The notes under the pieces are model-generated. The model saw only the letters and a program-made list of their open reading frames with translations. It made no database searches and was not told the origin of the DNA. From the NCBI GenBank assembly GCA_025267735.1, contig CM046297.1, positions 32,948,011 through 33,012,010 of the forward strand: a stretch of 64,000 bases of DNA, read 5' to 3'. Below, in pieces: positions 58,661-64,000 of this stretch. The DNA comes from Mactra quadrangularis. Taxonomy: Eukaryota > Mollusca > Bivalvia > Venerida > Mactridae. Made by a program: the position numbers and the translations under genes. Numbering within the stretch: position 1 is the stretch's first letter; each line of letters starts with the position of its first letter.

Positions 58661-58689
58661 GTAAAATTTCCATCTACAAAAGTTTACAA

Positions 58690-58935
58690 TATTTATACTG
58701 ATTTTAGTATGTTATTTATTTTAATTTATTTTAGCTTGATTGTGAAACAAGATAACAAGATCTTGCAACTTAAATTAATCACTTTTGAGTCCACTTCCTG
58801 GTCCCCCAGTACTGAGCTTACAGGATAAAGTTTCTTGCTCAAGGAAACAAACAGGCAGGTTTTTGATGGGTTTCCAGCCAACATGGAGCTGGCTATCCAA
58901 TGATTACCAGTCCAACATTTTAACTGAGTGTCTAT
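58690..58935 (-). mobile_element. SINE (family 2), antisense in SETD2 intron 6
   Basis: On the minus strand it reads ACTGGTAATCATTGGATAGC, then TTTCCTTGAGCAAGAAAC, GGGACCAGGAAGTGG and TTGTTTCACAATCAAGCT, the same order of blocks as at 10040-10265 and 24138-24365. Confidence 0.7.
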
Positions 58936-59389
58936 GCAGTATTTTGAAAGTAGATGTGCTGTATTTTCAAAATCATAAATCCAAAATTGAAGAGTTTTCT
59001 TGATTTTTTCATGCTTTTTTCTGCAATCTGTAAGAGATGAGATGTTTTTACACTATTATTACTTTGAAGATGACATTTATTTTGTTGTTATATTTTCACT
59101 ACTGGAAGAAAGCTTTCAGTATTAATACTGATTTCAGTGTTTCGAGAAAATAAACACTCAATGTAATTTAAATGAAATCTGTTTCTTTCAGTATTTTGGA
59201 AGTAGGTATTAAGTATTTTCAAAGCTTTCAGCTTCCTCCAATGCTAGCACTGTGAAAATTTTAAGATCTTATATTGTCATTGAATAACAGCTCATTTCAT
59301 CCTAAAGCATTAAAGATAATTGCAAAAAATAATCTTTCAACATATGCTTAGCAATGTAGATTATCTCACTGTTCCTTAAAAAGCTTTAT
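58936..59389. other. SETD2 intron 6, no feature
   Basis: AT-rich intronic sequence without a recognised repeat or coding exon. Confidence 0.5.
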
Positions 59390-59615
59390 AGCTAAATCTA
59401 TGGATTAGCTGTTAACTAGTTACTAGGTGCATATTTCAGTCTGTGACTGACAACTGCCCTACATAGACTACATGATTTAGAATCGGTGGTTGGAAGGAGA
59501 ATTGCCATGGAAATTATTTCATGACCAACTCCATGAAAGTATGCCCTGTCTGGGAATTGAACCCGCACTTACACAATTTGTAGACTAAGTGCCAACAACT
59601 GAGCTAGCTGGATAG
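59390..59615 (-). mobile_element. SINE (family 1), antisense in SETD2 intron 6
   Basis: The minus-strand head has AGCTCAGTTGTTGGCAC and a B-box-like GGGTTCAATTCCC (about 59559-59571). The body carries GTAGGGCAGTTGTCAGTCAC, as in the other copies. It ends about 75 bp before the exon 7 acceptor. Confidence 0.75.
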
Positions 59616-59687
59616 AAGTATAAGATTTATTGTAACAAATAATATTGTATAGATATTTAATGTTTTGTTATTTTATCAATTTAACAG

Positions 59688-59785
59688 TGGACAGTGAATG
59701 GATCATTACGTGTGGGATTCTTTGTAAGAAAGCCAATTAAAAAAGATGAAGAAATAACGTTTGATTATAAATATGAAGTTTATGG
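59688..59785 (+). CDS. SETD2: SETD2-like gene, exon 7 (end of SET domain)
   Basis: Acceptor TTTAACAG (AG 59686-59687), donor TATGG|GTAAGA (59785/59786), 98 bases. Residues 4328-4359 read WTVNGSLRVGFFVRKPIK then EEITFDYKYEVYG. This completes the SET core with the catalytic tyrosine motif FDY and the YG that precedes the post-SET zinc region. WTVNG after ETQK is the SETD2 pattern. The next exon (post-SET cysteines) is not visible before 64000, so the gene is cut by the window, and the WW and SRI domains expected of SETD2 are outside. Confidence 0.94.
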
Positions 59786-60223
59786 GTAAGACAATCTTCC
59801 ATACATGGATTAATATCTTTTTACTTATTGTTAAAATTCAGAATTGCAGCAGGGTTTGGCACTAACTGTGTTTTCCTCACATCTCTAAAGGAATATAGTT
59901 AGTTATTCAGGGATTCCTTCTAACGTTAATGATACTTTCAACAAAAGAAAGTATATTTGGATACTATTCATGAAAATTCAAATCCACTTAAGAACACGGC
60001 AATATTCAAGGATTTGATGAAATCCTCAACTGAAAATGACTGGGATTCCTTACAAGTATTTTTAGGTCTTTCAAATCTTGGGACACTGTTAATGTGGAAC
60101 CCTGAATTTGAGGCATTAAGATATGCCTGCTTCATCACTCGAGTCTCACTGTCTCTCATGACCCATACAGTCATCTAAAAAGCATACACCATACAGTTTG
60201 TACTGTTCAAACGGAAAGACATA
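59786..60223. other. start of SETD2 intron 7
   Basis: Intronic sequence. A frame at 59957-60178 is open on both strands and shows no family features. Confidence 0.5.
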
Positions 60224-63200
60224 GGGGTCATTCCATACCAAGTCACCCAGGGCCTCCCAGTTCAAGTCTTAGATTTTGCTGAAATTTTAGCCACATCAAA
60301 TTTAATCTTATTCATGGAGAAATCCAAAATTTTAGTGTTGTACTCAAAATAGTTTTTGAGGTACAGATGTTTGAAGTTGGTACGTATTGCACTATTATTG
60401 AAGTAAGAAATTGGTCAGTTTTGAGCCATCTTTGAAGGCAACATTTTTATAGAAAGAGAGCTCTTAGAGTCCCTTAATTCCATATATGTACTCACATTTA
60501 GGTAAATATTTGAATTTAATAATCATTTAGATTCTTATTTTTTCCTTTTTTGAGAAATATTGATCGGAAAATGGCCCCGCGGCCAATTTACGCAAAAAGT
60601 TTATTTAGTGCTGTAAAAGTCTTGATTTATAAATTGCAATATTTTCTTTATTTTTCAGGATATTACTTTAAAAGTTTCAGGGAATATTCTCATAATCATA
60701 ATTGATATGTATATGGTCTTAAATTATTGTAAACCAATAAAAGAAAAATATTTTTGTATTTTATTCAAGGGTACCCCCTCTTTTTTTACGAAATTAGTTT
60801 TTTTCATAAGTTTGGTGTGCTATAATTTTTTTATTTTTAAAGATGTTCTTATAGAAATGGGTATACATGTTCTTGATATTGCCCTCAATCATGTAATTGT
60901 ATTTAAATAAGTTTAAAACTATTTGTCTTGAAGAAAATAGTCTCTAAAAGTGGCCCAAAATTGAAATTTTTGGTTTTGGCTCTAGTGTTCAAGTAGCCAT
61001 ACAAAAATAGGGACAAATGCTATCGCTCTGAAACTTTTTTATTGCATTATCCAACTATATATTTATATCATACTAAAAAATAGAGAATGTAATTTTCTTC
61101 CTTTTATAGAAAAATCATGTTTCATAAAACACCCATTTTTACTGAATATAGCTGCATTCGCGCATTCTTGTTGATAGTAATTTTTCTATGTTTAGGTATT
61201 ATGGATTCTGATTTCAGCAAATTTAAATTGATTTTATAATAAACTGATAAGTTATAAATATTTGGGGTTAAAATTTGTAAACAAGAAAGTTTTATCAACT
61301 AAACAGATGAAGAAATGCAGACTGCATTGACTCAAATTGTAATTCCTTGTAAACCAATAATTGCATCACACTTCTGACTACCCATTGGGTACCAGAGAAA
61401 CTATTCCATTCTAGTTAATAAAGTTATGAATTTACATATTTTACAAGGTTACATCACATATAATTAGCCTATACTATCCATAACTTTACTTTTCTAATTT
61501 TACTTTCCTGCTGTTTACCATTTCGTAACATGACCACATGATCAGGCGTGCACTCAATGGGTCAAACTGTGTCCAACTTTGTTGTCACATCCTTGATAAA
61601 AGAGACTGCTATGTTACAGTAGTTTTGAATCCTACCATCATAATTTTCAAATAAGCAGCAAAATAAATTCCTTCTATCCTGACTACTTTTCAAAAAATTC
61701 AAAAAATATATTTGCAAGAATTAATTTAAGGGTATAAAAGTTAAGGTATTAAGCATGATATAATTATATCATTTATATAAGCTTAGAATGAAAAGTACAT
61801 GACATTTTATAATTTATTCTATTTCTAGCATATAAGTGCTATCTTTCTAGTCTCTATTCTATCTTTCTAACTCTATTAGGGGTAACAATAGGGTAAAAAC
61901 CATATTGCAATATGTAGAACCCATATTACAATTTATTGCAATACGAACTGTTTTTTTGCTTAGACATGCAAAGCATTCATTAATGCATGTACCTCGTTCT
62001 GATTGGATCAGCGTAGCACGCATATGGGTATTTTCAAATGATCTTTTATCCAAATGTTAGACTCACAAAAGTAAAATGGTCTATATGTTAGAAATATGTG
62101 TGGTTTGAAACAGACTCTTGATGATATTTTTCTTTTAAGTGACTAAATGTTTAACCTTTAAAAGCACAGTAAGAGTATTTTAAGTATTTAATTCATTTTA
62201 ACATATGTTTAACCATTTAACTATCAGATTCTGATAAATACAAGTAGTATGACACTTAACTACAAAAACCGGTTCAAGGAAAAATGAACCGGTTAAAAAT
62301 CGTTAGAACTTGTAATGCAATATTTACCAGTATATTGGTTAACTGTTACACCCCTAAACTCTATACAGTACAGCCTTACATTTTTTATTGACTGAGAAAA
62401 CACACTGCTCATTATTAATAATTATCATTATATTGACCAGGTTCAGGTACTCAGTATGCATCTTCTATTGTAGGCCATTGGAATGTAGGAACAATGCCAT
62501 GAACATGCATGAATATAACAAGCACTGTGCTTCCCCACCATCTTGGGACAGGTCCTTTATGTTCCCTACCAACCATTTCCGATCGTATTTGTAAACAATA
62601 TACAATGTATGGTCTTGACTGAAAATGCATGATTTTGGTCAATTTTAGTTGCAAACTTGAAAATATTGGTGTAGTGTAAGTAGCAACAGTAATTAATGAA
62701 CTCTTCAAACACAGAGTGTGTCACTGGAACACATAACACCTTCAAAACTTTTGATAGTCTTCATGTTCATGCTTGGCTATTTTAAAATGAAAAATAATTG
62801 TACATTTTTTATGTGCTTACAACACCAGTTTAACAATTGTCTTGGTATTAAGAATTAATTGTATCAAAATATACGGTTGAAGTCATTAAAAGGTTGCTAA
62901 ACTCTTGACAATTTATATCGCAGTAGTGCCTATGGAATATTAGAAACTACTGAGTAGAGCTTGATTTGCACTTTATGGATTGTTGTAACAAGAGTACTAA
63001 AACTGTAAAATGATTCCAATAGTCATTGATTACACAAAGACATGCTTGTGTGACCAAGATTTTATGACCATCTCTAAAGTAGGCAACAAAAGGATGAAGT
63101 GTTGCTTAGTACTAGTAGTTGCCCTTGTGAAACCTTTGAGCAGCATCATGTACAGCTATCCTTTATCTTAATTATATATTCAAAAATAAGAATTAACTAA

Positions 63201-64000
63201 AAAGGTCAAATTTTAACTTCATATTCAGAAAGATGTTTTAATAATTTAGCAATGAAATGCCAAGTTATTAGTTTGTCAATCTTCGAAACAATTTATGACC
63301 ACAAATTTGATGATGTCATTAAATTGTGTGTGTCAGTGATCAGTATATGTATATTAAATATTATTGTAATAATAACCAGTACAGGTTAACTTTTTCTATA
63401 TAACAGCATGGTAAAATTGATATCAATAATTAAAATTATAAAATTGTATAATATACAAGTGTAGTTGTAAGTTTTACATTGAATTATATACCATTTTAAT
63501 TGTTATGAAATAGCTAAAATTAATAATCATATAGTTAATTCTTTAAATAAAATCATAGAAAGCATATTATACCAAGTAAAATGTGTTAAACAAGATTGGA
63601 CTTGTAAAGACCAAGAAAATCAGTCTGAATTTGGTAAAAAATCATGTTTACATAGAAAAATTACTATCAACAAGAATGAGCGAATGCAGCTAGATTCAGT
63701 AAAAATGGGTGCTTTATAAAACATGATTTTTCTATAAAAGGAAGAAAATTACATTCTCTATTTTTTAGTATGATATTAATATATAGTTGGATAATGCAAT
63801 AAAAAAGTTTCAGAGTGATAGCATTTGTCCCTATTTTTGTATGGCTACTTGAACACTAGAGCCAAAACCAAAAATTTCAATTTTGGGCCACTTTTAGAGA
63901 CTATTTTCTTCAAGACAAATAGTTTTAAACTTATTTAAATACAATTACATGATTGAGGGCAATATCAAGAACATGTATACCCATTTCTATAAGAACATCT
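60224..64000. mobile_element. long-inverted-repeat DNA transposon in SETD2 intron 7 (right end beyond window)
   Basis: Left terminus GGGGTCATTCCATACCAAGT at 60224. The sequence 60841-61196 is repeated in inverse orientation at 63648-64000 with only a few mismatches; for example AGATGTTCTTATAGAAATGG at 60841 pairs with the last bases of the window. The right arm therefore continues outside, and if the arms are equal the element ends roughly 620 bp beyond the window. Arms of about 970 bp would make this a long-TIR element. No intact transposase. Confidence 0.75.
62440..62610 (-). pseudogene. decayed C-terminal module of a transposon-encoded protein
   Basis: On the minus strand YDRKWLVG is followed, after a frameshift, by VIFMHVHGIVPTFQWPTIED, then Y, a stop and VPEP. 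From memory this matches a module (YD.kWwvG...v.V.FMHP.GP..sF.WP..dD.CWVP) seen near the C-terminus of transposon-derived proteins in molluscs and cnidarians. At least one frameshift and one stop (a TGA where Trp is expected) break it. It lies between the inverted arms of the element above. Confidence 0.5.

Noticed and set aside
58661..58828. C-terminal extension of exon 6
   Set aside because: Follows the GTAAAA donor after ETQK; the conserved continuation WTVNG is at 59688.

Overview
This is an AT-rich, intron-containing metazoan nuclear sequence, most likely from a bivalve mollusc. The pointers are a tandem pair of secreted coiled-coil/C1q-domain genes (a family greatly expanded in bivalves), many tRNA-derived SINEs, and several short DNA-transposon families of the kind common in bivalve genomes. 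The species cannot be named from the sequence.

Layout. (1) 1-3.4 kb: a 60-bp x3 tandem repeat and one plausible minus-strand exon of a Cys-loop ligand-gated ion channel. (2) 3.4-26.6 kb: a large tandem duplication. Copy 1 is about 3377-12687 and copy 2 about 14715-26560. They are separated by a 2-kb segment bounded by inverted GC-rich termini. Each copy carries one intact two-exon C1q gene (7992-9398 and 22067-23500). Copy 2 was later enlarged by a 2.76-kb foldback element with an 8-bp target duplication. (3) 26.6-37.6 kb: intergenic sequence and/or upstream introns, packed with non-autonomous DNA transposons. These include two long-TIR elements with 9-bp target duplications. One of them is interrupted by a TTAA-flanked piggyBac-like element, and the intact relative supplies the empty site. 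(4) 37.7 kb to the right edge: the 5' part of a SETD2-type histone H3K36 methyltransferase gene on the + strand. It has seven coding exons in the window, and all splice phases join in one frame for 4359 codons. Exon 3 is a single 12.3-kb exon encoding about 4100 residues of low-complexity sequence (RS, RG, K/E/S and Pro/Gly/Met-rich blocks). Exons 4-7 encode the AWS and SET domains. The post-SET, WW and SRI parts must lie beyond the window. The introns hold a hAT-like element, several antisense SINEs, a LINE 3' fragment, minisatellites and a long-inverted-repeat transposon that runs off the right edge.

The two kinds of gene are functionally unrelated: secreted lectin-like recognition proteins on one side, co-transcriptional chromatin modification on the other. 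The most interesting content is the giant SETD2 exon, the apparently faster divergence of the duplicated C1q coding exons relative to their flanks, and the datable nested transposon insertions. I did not find an obviously new gene system. All similarity statements come from reading the sequence and were not confirmed by database search.
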